Source of the DNA: Micavibrio sp. UBA1672
GTDB lineage: Bacteria; Pseudomonadota; Alphaproteobacteria; Micavibrionales; Micavibrionaceae
Reading direction: 5' to 3'
NCBI GenBank assembly: GCA_002320665.1
Contig: DCKO01000085.1
Coordinates: 1 to 9,245 of the forward strand
DNA: 9,245 nucleotides
In this document: positions 1 to 6,532 of the stretch, one piece after another
Layout: every line of letters starts with the position of its first letter
How positions within the stretch are numbered: the first letter of the stretch is position 1
Translations under genes and position numbers: made by a program
Notes under the pieces: generated by a model
Databases searched by the model: none
What the model was told of the DNA's origin: nothing
Seen by the model: the letters and a program-made list of their open reading frames with translations, nothing else

Positions 1-42
1 GAAACCCAAAGCACACATCAACAAACTGATATTTCAGGCTAG
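1..42 (+). CDS. possible C-terminal tail of an unidentified plus-strand gene (partial)
   Basis: Frame 1 from the window edge reads 13 polar codons (ETQSTHQQTDISG) and then TAG at 40-42. The composition looks like a disordered protein tail, and the stop lies 29 bp from the convergent FlaG-like gene's stop, a plausible gene spacing. However, frame 2 is also open until TAA at 68-70, and the minus strand is open leftward from an ATG at 55-57, so the assignment rests on little. No function can be given. Confidence 0.25.
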   Translation, partial: ETQSTHQQTDISG

Positions 43-71
43 GAAAATATTTTTTCATGTTCTGGAATAAT

Positions 72-599
72 TTAAACCAGCTGACCGGCTGATTGCGGCG
101 TAGATGATGCCGTCTGCACACCGGATGAAAGAGCCGAAACAGCTACTTGAGGTAAAGCCGGACCACTAGCCGGTGAGGTTGATTGTGTTTGCGCCTCTAT
201 CAGAGTGCTTGCACCCAAACCTGAGAATTCAATGCTTTGTGAATTTGAACTCTGATCCAAAACATTTTGGGCAACACTAGGCTCTTGTCTACTTGCAGCC
301 AACTCTCGCGCTTGTTGGCTCAATGCCTCGGCCCGTCTTAACTGCTGTAAACGACTTTGAGAAGGAAACTGGTCAACCACGTCCCCCGTATCTGAGTCAC
401 GAATTTGTAAAACAGCCTTGTCAAAAGTAAAATCAACATGAATATAAGGGCTAACATAAGGAGCCTTAGGCTGCACAGGCGCGCTGCCGCTATCAGCATT
501 AGAAACTAACGCCGATCTCGCCGCAACTCCCGCTGCCTCTCTATTGGCTACAGGAAGCGTATTAACAGATGATATTACAGCATTCACTGCATCTACCAT
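72..599 (-). CDS. flaG: FlaG-like flagellar protein
   Basis: This 175-residue protein has a FlaG-type core at about residues 47-85: a YVSPYIHVD strand, then KAVLQIRDSDTGDVVDQFPS, the pattern of FlaG proteins (hydrophobic strand, D-x-x-TG-x-V, then a Q-[IF]-P turn). FlaG-family proteins are associated with flagellin and filament properties; the exact role here is not shown by the sequence. The first 45 residues are Ala/Val/Ser-rich, and residues 95-175 are a low-complexity Ser/Gln/Ala tail, so the protein is longer than the roughly 120-residue typical member. The ATG at 597-599 is preceded on its strand by AGGA with a short spacer. It is divergent from fliF and has its own sigma-70-type promoter (663-691). 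The CDS is solid; the family call is good because of the core motif and flagellar context. Confidence 0.8.
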   Translation of the reverse strand: MVDAVNAVISSVNTLPVANREAAGVAARSALVSNADSGSAPVQPKAPYVSPYIHVDFTFDKAVLQIRDSDTGDVVDQFPSQSRLQQLRRAEALSQQARELAASRQEPSVAQNVLDQSSNSQSIEFSGLGASTLIEAQTQSTSPASGPALPQVAVSALSSGVQTASSTPQSAGQLV

Positions 600-662
600 A
601 ACGATCCTAACCTTTCATATTTCGTGCACCATATACATTTCGGCGCACACTACCCTATTATC

Positions 663-691
663 ATAATACCTCAGCACAATGCAAAAGTCAA
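663..691 (-). promoter_or_regulatory. sigma-70-type promoter for the FlaG-like gene
   Basis: On the minus strand the -35 hexamer is TTGACT (686-691) and the -10 hexamer is TATTAT (663-668), separated by exactly 17 bp. Each hexamer has one mismatch to consensus. The predicted start is near 656, giving a leader of about 57 nt before the ATG at 599. A housekeeping promoter would allow expression of this gene independently of the sigma-54 flagellar cascade. Confidence 0.55.
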
Positions 692-746
692 GAAAATTGC
701 AATGTTTTCCAGTGGATAACAAGATTTTACACCCAATTATTAAAAC

Positions 747-762
747 TGGCATTACTCTTGAA
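747..762 (+). promoter_or_regulatory. candidate sigma-54 (RpoN) promoter for the fliF operon
   Basis: The sequence TGGCATTACTCTTGAA fits the RpoN pattern TGGCAC-N5-TTGC[AT] with correct GG-to-GC spacing. The -24 element TGGCA is intact. The -12 element reads TTGAA instead of TTGCA, so the usually strict C is replaced. Transcription would begin near 773, giving about 166 nt of leader before the chosen fliF start. A sigma-54 activator, FlbD, is encoded further along the cluster, which makes the site plausible. The C-to-A change is the main doubt. Confidence 0.5.
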
Positions 763-925
763 TATAAGGAAATAGACAGAAGACATTTGCAAGAATACAA
801 AAACTACAGTATTTTAGAATGCAATGGATTTTTTAAGGGGATATCTTCGAAATAAATCCGGCATATTTCTAACTTCTTCCAGTATTCATCCCTTTATCAA
901 GGGTGCAGAATGTCAGACAAAACAT

Positions 926-929
926 AGGA
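926..929 (+). promoter_or_regulatory. ribosome binding site that decides the fliF start
   Basis: AGGA lies 9 nt upstream of the GTG at 939, separated from it by C and eight A. No comparable site precedes the more upstream in-frame GTG at 903, which instead overlaps a small hairpin. Confidence 0.55.
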
Positions 930-938
930 CAAAAAAAA

Positions 939-2612
939 GTGAACAGCTTTTTGGCAACATTACAACAACTCGGACCAGCCCGATTGGCTGTTATGGGCGC
1001 AATTATCATTGGTCTGATGATGTTCTTTGTTTTTATTTCTATGCGCATCTCTTCTCCTGAGATGAAACTATTATATGCAGATCTTTCTTCAACAGATGCT
1101 GGCGCTGTAGCAGCAAAACTCGAGGAAACCAATATCCCCTATGAAATGTCTGCAGATGGGTCTCGCGTTTTTGCACCATCGGATCAAATTGGCCGTGCAA
1201 GAATGCTACTAGCTGATGCCGGATTACCCAATGGCGGCTCTATGGGGTACAAGATTTTTGATGAACAATCTGGCTTCGGCACAACAAACTTTGTACAGAA
1301 TATCAACCAGATACGCGCACTTGAAGGCGAGCTCTCAAAAACCATCATGTCTTTGGGCAGCATAAGAAGTGCACGAGTTCACATTGTTTTACCCCAAAGA
1401 GAATTATTCAGCCGCGAGCTTCGAGAATCCTCAGCTAGCGTCTTCCTTGGTATACGGCAAGGTGGTGCGATTGAGCGTCAAGAAGTTCTATCAATCCAGT
1501 CTCTCGTTGCCTCTGCTGTCCCCAATCTGAAGTCTTCAAATGTATCCATCATAGACAGCAACGGTAATTTGCTGGCCAAAGGCGGAGATGAGGCATCGGA
1601 TATCATGTCCCTTAAAGCAGAAGACATGCGCCGCAGCTATGAAAACCGACTGACACAAAAAATTGAAGATCAAGTTAGCCGCGTTGTAGGCTACGGTAAG
1701 GTAACGGCAATAGTCACCGCAGAGATGAACTTTGATCATATCAACACAAGTGAAGAGCTTTATGACCCAGAGGGTCAGGTTTTAAGATCATCCCAAGTCT
1801 CTCAGGAAGATAGCACAGAGCGTGAACCACTGGCAGACCAAGTCTCAGTTGAGAACAATCTACCCGGTGTTGGCGGCGACCTACTCGCAGATAATCAACC
1901 TTCTGCCGAAAGCACACGCACCGAAGAAATTGCGAATTACGAAATCAGTAAAACAATCCGTAGTATACAACGCGAAGCAGGCGAAGTTGAAAAACTATCT
2001 GTATCCGTCCTAATTGACGGGAAATATACTACAGATGAAGAAGGCAATAAGAATTACGAACCCAGATCACAAGAGGAAATTAACCAGATTTCTTCTTTAA
2101 TACGCACAGCTGTTGGCTTTGATGACACACGCGGCGACACATTGGAGGTCGTTAATCTTCAATTTGCCCAAGTTGATACCAACGAAGAATTTGTCGATGA
2201 AAACCTAATTTTTGGCTTTGAAAAAGGACAGATACTTGACGCAGCTGAACTTGTCGTGGTCGGAATTATGATTGTTTTAGTTGTAGTTCTTGTTCTCCAA
2301 CCTATGGTTGGAAAACTCATGAGCATGGAGCCACCCAAGTCAGCAATGGATGAAATACTTCAAGCCGAATTATTGGCACCAGCAACAGAAAACCCTGCCC
2401 TCGCAGCCCCAGGTGCAACGGGCACTTTTCCCAGAGCCACAGCCGAGACCGGTCAGCTAAGTATTGATGATGATGACGATGATATGGTAAATATCACAGG
2501 AATCGAAGGGAAAGTAAAAGCTTCCACAGTTAAAAAAGTAGAAGAAATTGTAGACTCTTACCCAGAAGAAACTGTGTCTGTAATACGTAGCTGGATGTCA
2601 CAAGAAAGTTAA
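939..2612 (+). CDS. fliF: flagellar MS-ring protein FliF
   Basis: FliF forms the inner-membrane MS ring on which the rotor and export apparatus assemble. From the GTG at 939 the protein has 557 residues, starts NSFLATLQQLGPARLAVMGA as is typical of alphaproteobacterial FliF, and has TM1 at about 15-37. A periplasmic part with the ring-building motifs follows (for example GYKIFDEQSGFGTTNFVQN near 103-122 and VHIVLPQRELF near 147-157), then TM2 at about 436-456. The acidic C-terminal tail has six consecutive Asp near 510-515 and ends in the amphipathic FliG-binding segment (VKKVEEIVDSYPEETVSVIRSW). An in-frame GTG at 903 would add 12 residues but has no ribosome binding site and does not match the family. 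It heads the operon; fliG follows after 4 nt. Confidence 0.97.
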   Translation: MNSFLATLQQLGPARLAVMGAIIIGLMMFFVFISMRISSPEMKLLYADLSSTDAGAVAAKLEETNIPYEMSADGSRVFAPSDQIGRARMLLADAGLPNGGSMGYKIFDEQSGFGTTNFVQNINQIRALEGELSKTIMSLGSIRSARVHIVLPQRELFSRELRESSASVFLGIRQGGAIERQEVLSIQSLVASAVPNLKSSNVSIIDSNGNLLAKGGDEASDIMSLKAEDMRRSYENRLTQKIEDQVSRVVGYGKVTAIVTAEMNFDHINTSEELYDPEGQVLRSSQVSQEDSTEREPLADQVSVENNLPGVGGDLLADNQPSAESTRTEEIANYEISKTIRSIQREAGEVEKLSVSVLIDGKYTTDEEGNKNYEPRSQEEINQISSLIRTAVGFDDTRGDTLEVVNLQFAQVDTNEEFVDENLIFGFEKGQILDAAELVVVGIMIVLVVVLVLQPMVGKLMSMEPPKSAMDEILQAELLAPATENPALAAPGATGTFPRATAETGQLSIDDDDDDMVNITGIEGKVKASTVKKVEEIVDSYPEETVSVIRSWMSQES

Positions 2613-2616
2613 CACT

Positions 2617-3642
2617 ATGAACGTACGTGTGCGTGATGATTATAGATCTTTAACGGGGCCGGAAAAAGCAGCCATTCTTGTTCTATCCCTCAGTGAAGAG
2701 CAAACAACAATCATCTTTAACCATATGGATGATGATGAAATTCTGGAAATATCACAAATTATTTCAGGATTAGGGAAAGTTAGTCCAAATGTTGTTGAAA
2801 AGCTTTTTGTCGATTTTGCCAGTCAGATGAGCTCCACAAACGCAATTGTCGGCTCGCAAGATAGCACAGAGCGTCTCCTTATTAAATCAGGTATGTCTCA
2901 GGAAAAAATCGAACTGATTATGGAAGAAATTCGCGGTCCTGCAGGCCGTACAATGTGGGAAAAACTGAGCAATGTAAACGAAGAAATCCTCTCAAGCTTC
3001 TTACAAAAGGAATACCCGCAAACTGTTGCAGTGGTCCTATCAAAGATCACAACAGACCATGCCGCGCGTGTCCTAGCACTCCTACCTGAAGGATTTGCAC
3101 TTGAAGTCATAAATCGTATGCTAAAAATGGAAGCCGTACAAAAGGAAATTCTGGAAGAAATTGAAAAGACCTTACGCAAAGAATTCATGACGAACCTAGC
3201 AAGAACCCAGCGCCGTGACAGTCATGAACTTATGGCAGACATATTTAACAATATGGAACGCGCCATTGAATCAAAATTTATGGAAGAGCTGGAAAAAATA
3301 ACACCGGATTCCGCTGAAAAAATCCGAAGCCTCATGTTCACATTCGAAGACTTACTAAAACTGGATCCCGCATCTATGCAGACATTGATCCGCTCTATCG
3401 ACAAGGAACGCATTCCTCTTGCACTAAAAGGCGCCACAGACAGCATAAAAGATATTTTCTTTGATAACATGTCAGAACGTGCAGGAAAAATAATGAAAGA
3501 AGACATGGCTGCCATGGGACCTGTTCGACTAAAAGAAGTGGAAGAAGCACAGCAATATATTGTTAATGTTGCCAAAGATCTAGAAGGACGCGGTGAAATC
3601 ACAATTGCCACCGGATCTTCTGATGAAGAAATGATCGTTTAA
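2617..3642 (+). CDS. fliG: flagellar motor switch protein FliG
   Basis: FliG links the MS ring to the C ring and receives torque from the stator at the cytoplasmic face. The 341 residues cover the full family length. The N-terminal domain binds the FliF tail. The middle domain carries EYPQTVAVVLSKI (132-144), the family's EHPQ-type motif that contacts FliM. The C-terminal domain starts with MFTF (240-243). It ends with the charged torque helix at about 281-297 (FFDNMSERAGKIMKEDM), followed by MGPVRLKEVEEAQQ. The ATG lies 4 nt after the fliF stop with only a weak AAGAAAG purine stretch upstream, suggesting translational coupling to fliF. All key regions are present and nothing looks broken. 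Confidence 0.98.
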   Translation: MNVRVRDDYRSLTGPEKAAILVLSLSEEQTTIIFNHMDDDEILEISQIISGLGKVSPNVVEKLFVDFASQMSSTNAIVGSQDSTERLLIKSGMSQEKIELIMEEIRGPAGRTMWEKLSNVNEEILSSFLQKEYPQTVAVVLSKITTDHAARVLALLPEGFALEVINRMLKMEAVQKEILEEIEKTLRKEFMTNLARTQRRDSHELMADIFNNMERAIESKFMEELEKITPDSAEKIRSLMFTFEDLLKLDPASMQTLIRSIDKERIPLALKGATDSIKDIFFDNMSERAGKIMKEDMAAMGPVRLKEVEEAQQYIVNVAKDLEGRGEITIATGSSDEEMIV

Positions 3643-3687
3643 GTTCTAGATCGTTGCCAGAGCTTCGTGCTAGAATGCATCCAAATG

Positions 3688-3693
3688 AAAGGA
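3688..3693 (+). promoter_or_regulatory. ribosome binding site supporting the fliH start
   Basis: AAAGGA lies 11 nt before the ATG at 3705. The spacing is slightly long, but it is the only purine-rich anti-SD match near the three possible starts (TTG 3654, ATG 3675, ATG 3705). Confidence 0.45.
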
Positions 3694-3704
3694 TTGATTT
3701 TATT

Positions 3705-4406
3705 ATGAAAGGTGAACCTTTCTTCTTTGATGAACATCATTTTGATGAAGATGCGCCTGCCAAAGCAATCGGCAGCAATACCCCTATGGAACTTAAATAC
3801 ACTGATGATGATCTTGAAATTGCTCGGAACACCTCATATGCCAAGGGAAAGAAAGAAGGTATTAATGAGGCCCAAGCAAGCCTTGAATCGCAAAGCCTAC
3901 AATTATTAGAGAACTTACTACAACAAATCAACGCACTGCATCAGGCAGAAGAACAAAGAAATAAGCGTTATGAAGCCGAGGCCATTCATTTAACCACACA
4001 AATTCTTCAAAAAATATTTCCGGTCTTATTTCAAAAACACGGCTTCGAAGAACTATCAGACCTTATTAAAACAACATTAGATTCCTGCCCCAAAGATGCT
4101 GAAATTGAACTGCTCGTCAATGAGGATATTACAGACCTAGTAAAAAACCTGATTGATAAAATCACCCCCCCACAAAAACAAAATTTAAAAATAATGCCTT
4201 CAAAAGATATTCAAATGACATCATGTCAGTTATCATGGCCTTTTGGTGGCGCGATTCTTGCACCTGAAAAAACTGCAGGGCAAGTTCTTGGCATATTAAA
4301 AGAAACTTTAGCTGCGGAAAGCATAGAGATGATAGACGAACCCGAAGAACAAACAGAAAATATAGCGCCTCAAGATACTGATACATCAGGAGAAAAAGAT
4401 GAGTGA
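3705..4406 (+). CDS. fliH: FliH-like flagellar export ATPase regulator
   Basis: FliH holds the export ATPase FliI and links it to the C ring through FliN. The 233-residue product begins MKGEPFFFDEHHFDED, resembling the FLFD-x-x-FD opening of alphaproteobacterial FliH (FlbE in Caulobacter). Residues 50-100 are Gln/Glu-rich and likely helical or coiled coil. The C-terminal domain has CQLSWPFGGAIL (174-185), matching the C/D-x-x-x-W-x-x-GG element of the family. The tail after 208 is acidic. In-frame starts at 3675 (ATG) and 3654 (TTG) would add 10 or 17 residues but lack ribosome binding sites. The 3' end overlaps fliN by 8 nt. The gene is notably AT-rich and contains a run of seven C at 4165-4171. 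Position between fliG and fliN supports the call; overall sequence similarity in this family is low. Confidence 0.85.
   Translation: MKGEPFFFDEHHFDEDAPAKAIGSNTPMELKYTDDDLEIARNTSYAKGKKEGINEAQASLESQSLQLLENLLQQINALHQAEEQRNKRYEAEAIHLTTQILQKIFPVLFQKHGFEELSDLIKTTLDSCPKDAEIELLVNEDITDLVKNLIDKITPPQKQNLKIMPSKDIQMTSCQLSWPFGGAILAPEKTAGQVLGILKETLAAESIEMIDEPEEQTENIAPQDTDTSGEKDE
4388..4392 (+). promoter_or_regulatory. ribosome binding site of fliN within the fliH 3' end
   Basis: AGGAG sits 6 nt before the fliN ATG (4399) and inside the last fliH codons. With the ATGAGTGA start/stop overlap, it indicates translational coupling of fliH and fliN. Confidence 0.75.
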
Positions 4407-4824
4407 AGAAGAACAAGGTAATGACGTCAACCAGGATGATATCGACTCAATGTTCGGTGATGATGACAAAGGCGGAGACGATCAGCAAACTGGCGGTATG
4501 AACCTTGATGAAATTCAAGAGGATGAGGCATTACAAGCCCAGAATAAAGGTAATGATTACGAGCCGGGCGAACCTATGGCTGGTGATGTAACAGCCATTT
4601 ATGAAATTCCGGTGCAGATATCTGCTGTTTTAGGACGTTCCACCATGCAAGTTAGCCAGCTTCTGAAACTTGGACGTGGTGCGGTTGTGGAACTAGACCG
4701 TAAAGTCGGCGAAGCCATCGATATCTATGTAAATAACCGCCTCGTTGCTCGCGGTGAGGTTGTTGTTGTGGAAGACAAACTTGGCGTAACTATGACTGAG
4801 ATTGTTAAATCAGATCGGACATAG
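4399..4824 (+). CDS. fliN: flagellar motor switch protein FliN
   Basis: FliN is a C-ring component that, with FliM, controls rotation direction and docks FliH. The 141-residue protein has a C-terminal SpoA domain (about 66-138): AIYEIPVQISAVLGRSTMQV, then LLKLGRGAVVELDRKVGEAI and the NNRLVARGEVVVVEDKLGVTMTEIV end typical of FliN. The first 60 residues are acidic and probably disordered. They contain VNQDDIDSMFGDD (10-22), which resembles the N-terminal CheY-P-binding peptide of FliM (LSQAEIDALLNG in E. coli). No fliM gene is in this window. The start overlaps the fliH stop (ATGAGTGA) and has a strong AGGAG, so the start is secure. The 66-nt gap to motA shows no terminator. Confidence 0.96.
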   Translation: MSEEEQGNDVNQDDIDSMFGDDDKGGDDQQTGGMNLDEIQEDEALQAQNKGNDYEPGEPMAGDVTAIYEIPVQISAVLGRSTMQVSQLLKLGRGAVVELDRKVGEAIDIYVNNRLVARGEVVVVEDKLGVTMTEIVKSDRT

Positions 4825-4890
4825 TTTTTATAGATCACATTATTTTCACTGCGTAAGAATGAATAAGAATTAGTATGGGAAATAATAATT

Positions 4891-5742
4891 ATGACGTCTG
4901 ACGTAAATGTTGGCCCACAAGCACAAGACACAGCAAAATTACCTGATGTCAATGTACCTAGACCGCATTACTCTATAGATTTTGTTACTATCGGTGGGCT
5001 GGTATTATCTATTGGCTTAATTGCTGCGGCAATTATGACCGGAGAAAGTAACGCCAGTTTTTTTAATTTTCCTTCCGTATTAATTGTTTTATTTGGAACT
5101 TTAACGGCAACAGCTATAGCATTTTCATCGCAGGAATTAATGAATTCCGGCAAAGTTTTGGGACTAACACTCTACCGCCCAACCAGAACCTATAAAAGGA
5201 TCGCCACAAGCTTGATGTCACTGGCAGTTATCGCCAGAAAACGCGGTATATTAGCCCTTTCAGCCTATGAAAACCAAACCAGAAATGAACCCTTCATGGC
5301 CAAAGCCGTCCAGTTAGTCGTTGATGGCTTTAATGCCGAAGACATTGAACGCATTTTAAAAGACGAAATCGACAAGGACATAGAAAGAGATACAAGGGCC
5401 ATAAGCATGCTAAAGCGCGGCTCGGAAATCGCTCCGGCTATGGGACTTATCGGAACACTCGTTGGACTAGTAAAAATGCTTGCCGACCTCGAAGACCCTG
5501 AAAAAATTGGTCCCGCCATGGCTCTCGCCCTTCTTACAACATTTTACGGCGCTATTCTAGGAACTGTTGTTCTTGCTCCCATGGCCGCAAAACTGGAAAA
5601 AGCTTCAGAAGACAATATTCTGGTTAAACGCCTGAGCCTAAAAGCTGCCCTTTCTATCATAAAACAGGAAAACCCCAGAAATCTTGAGATGCTGCTAAAT
5701 GCAGAGCTTCCACCATCAGAGCGCATAGTCTATTTTGACTAA
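4891..5742 (+). CDS. motA: flagellar stator protein MotA (MotA/PomA type)
   Basis: MotA and MotB form the ion-driven stator in the inner membrane. The 283 residues contain four membrane segments (about 30-50, 57-79, 181-200, 208-232) with a cytoplasmic loop between the second and third. The signature IAPAMGLIGTLVGLVKML (180-197) includes the proline preceding the GLIGTLVGL helix, and the C-terminus LPPSERIVYFD (273-283) is typical of MotA/PomA. In the loop, ARKRGILALS (115-124) aligns with E. coli SRKQGMLALE: R116 matches R90, but the position of E98 is S124. The ATG at 4891 has a weak GGGA upstream. No motB is adjacent; the next gene is antisense and overlaps the stop by 4 nt. The gene lies where alphaproteobacterial clusters often carry motA after fliN. 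Confidence 0.9.
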   Translation: MTSDVNVGPQAQDTAKLPDVNVPRPHYSIDFVTIGGLVLSIGLIAAAIMTGESNASFFNFPSVLIVLFGTLTATAIAFSSQELMNSGKVLGLTLYRPTRTYKRIATSLMSLAVIARKRGILALSAYENQTRNEPFMAKAVQLVVDGFNAEDIERILKDEIDKDIERDTRAISMLKRGSEIAPAMGLIGTLVGLVKMLADLEDPEKIGPAMALALLTTFYGAILGTVVLAPMAAKLEKASEDNILVKRLSLKAALSIIKQENPRNLEMLLNAELPPSERIVYFD

Positions 5743-6464
5743 GTCTTTTTCTTGGACGTTAATCTACAATCCCCAACCATCATTATTCTTGGATGATCCG
5801 ATTTGGGTGCCCTATGAACAAAAGCACGACTTGCCTTTATATTTAAAAGATCAGAAACAAAATCTACAACAATATTTTTCTTTTTATTCCTCACGCGCTG
5901 CTTCCAGATGTCCCCTGCCCTGAATCCAAAAACTTCAGCTTGCGGGTTATGCCTTACCTTATGCCCTGATACAGAATACACATCCTGATTACGAATAAAT
6001 TCTGTCACAGGGTCATTGTAACACGTCATATAGCGATCAAAGTCCTGCTCCAGACCATCAACGTGAAACTCATGTGTTGTCTTATCTTTTGTATATCCGG
6101 TAAGCACCCTTAGATGTGGCCTTGCCTCGGCAAAATGAAAAAAATCCATATCATTAAGGATCACGTCAATCGCAAGCCGCGCTCCTTCATCTTTTATAGA
6201 ATCTTGAAATTGTGAAAGCTTTTCCCGCTCATCATATTTGATAAATATTTCTTTATCCTTTAATTCAAATTCCGTAGCCATCATATTGGCTAACAGAGAA
6301 AAATCCCCTTTCAACCTTCGAGGCAACATAACAATATTAGCTTTAGGCTCGAAATCCGTATTCAAAAGCCCGCATAAATCCCCTACGATTTTTATCCGCC
6401 CGTAGTTCACAGGGATATAATCCAGCGCTATTGCACTACTCATACTCTTGTTATAATTTGTCAT
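5739..6464 (-). CDS. DUF1826-like HxD...H protein of unknown function
   Basis: This 241-residue soluble protein resembles the DUF1826 family. The N-terminal part has a DFEPKANIVMLPRRL stretch (37-51), like the family's NIAIW-R region. EFHVD (132-136) is followed by RYMTCY-x-DPVTEF (144-156), comparable to the family's FHxD ... RLLCTY-x-GPGTEW. VHRAP (216-220) is then followed by R226. H134, D136 and H217 could form a metal site as in double-stranded beta-helix enzymes; that is inference. I see no signal peptide or membrane segment. The gene is convergent with motA (4-nt overlap of the two ends) and divergent from flbD, so it sits antisense inside a flagellar cluster. The start at 6464 lacks a clear Shine-Dalgarno; an in-frame ATG at 6443 is possible. 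The CDS looks real; the family call is moderate and no reaction is known to me. Confidence 0.75.
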   Translation of the reverse strand: MTNYNKSMSSAIALDYIPVNYGRIKIVGDLCGLLNTDFEPKANIVMLPRRLKGDFSLLANMMATEFELKDKEIFIKYDEREKLSQFQDSIKDEGARLAIDVILNDMDFFHFAEARPHLRVLTGYTKDKTTHEFHVDGLEQDFDRYMTCYNDPVTEFIRNQDVYSVSGHKVRHNPQAEVFGFRAGDIWKQRVRNKKKNIVVDFVSDLLNIKASRAFVHRAPKSDHPRIMMVGDCRLTSKKKT

Positions 6465-6472
6465 GTGGTTGC

Positions 6473-6504
6473 ATTATAGATGAAATTCATTCCCAAAATG
6501 TAAA
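6473..6504 (-). promoter_or_regulatory. possible promoter of the DUF1826-like gene
   Basis: On the minus strand a perfect TATAAT (6473-6478) lies just upstream of the gene. TTTACA (6499-6504, one mismatch to TTGACA) lies 20 bp further, which is longer than optimal. Transcription would begin near 6466, only about 2 nt before the ATG at 6464, so the message would be nearly leaderless, consistent with the missing Shine-Dalgarno; or the true start is the ATG at 6443. Confidence 0.35.
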
Positions 6505-6532
6505 CAAAAAAATTTCTAGGATTTCTTTTATA

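Larger units (their letters stand above)
600..938. other. divergent intergenic control region between the FlaG-like gene and fliF
   Basis: This 339-bp region separates two divergent flagellar genes. It holds the minus-strand sigma-70-type promoter, the plus-strand sigma-54-like element at 747-762, and a long fliF leader. The leader contains a small hairpin (CCCTT, loop TATC, AAGGG at 890-903) and a run of eight A at 931-938. I see no convincing gene here: the short open frames at 615-800 (minus) and 824-1060 (plus) lack good ribosome binding sites, and the latter runs into fliF in the wrong frame. Confidence 0.6.

Noticed and set aside
25..61. Bidirectional terminator between the left-edge tail and the FlaG-like gene
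   Set aside because: Only a 4-bp CTGA/TCAG stem and an AT-only GAAAA/TTTTC stem are visible; neither is stable enough to support a terminator.
614..629. Minus-strand sigma-54-like match before the FlaG-like gene
   Set aside because: GTGCACGAAATATGAA lacks the GG at -24 and GC at -12, and the start would fall almost on the gene's own ribosome binding site.
740..754. CtrA site (TTAA-N7-TTAA) upstream of fliF
   Set aside because: TTAA at 740-743 is followed after 7 nt by ATTA, not TTAA; no full site is found in the intergenic region.
615..800. 61-codon minus-strand open frame in the flaG-fliF intergenic region
   Set aside because: It covers the clear flaG promoter, lacks a ribosome binding site, and has a Cys/Tyr-rich random composition.
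903..938. Upstream GTG (903) as the fliF start
   Set aside because: It has no ribosome binding site, overlaps a CCCTT/AAGGG hairpin, and adds 12 residues before the family-like N-terminus that begins at GTG 939 with AGGA upstream.
824..1060. 78-codon plus-strand open frame overlapping the fliF start
   Set aside because: Its sequence is not protein-like, it overlaps fliF out of frame, and it has no recognisable family.
3654..3704. TTG (3654) or ATG (3675) as the fliH start
   Set aside because: Neither has a Shine-Dalgarno, and the family-like opening PFFFDEHHFDED follows the ATG at 3705, which has AAAGGA upstream.
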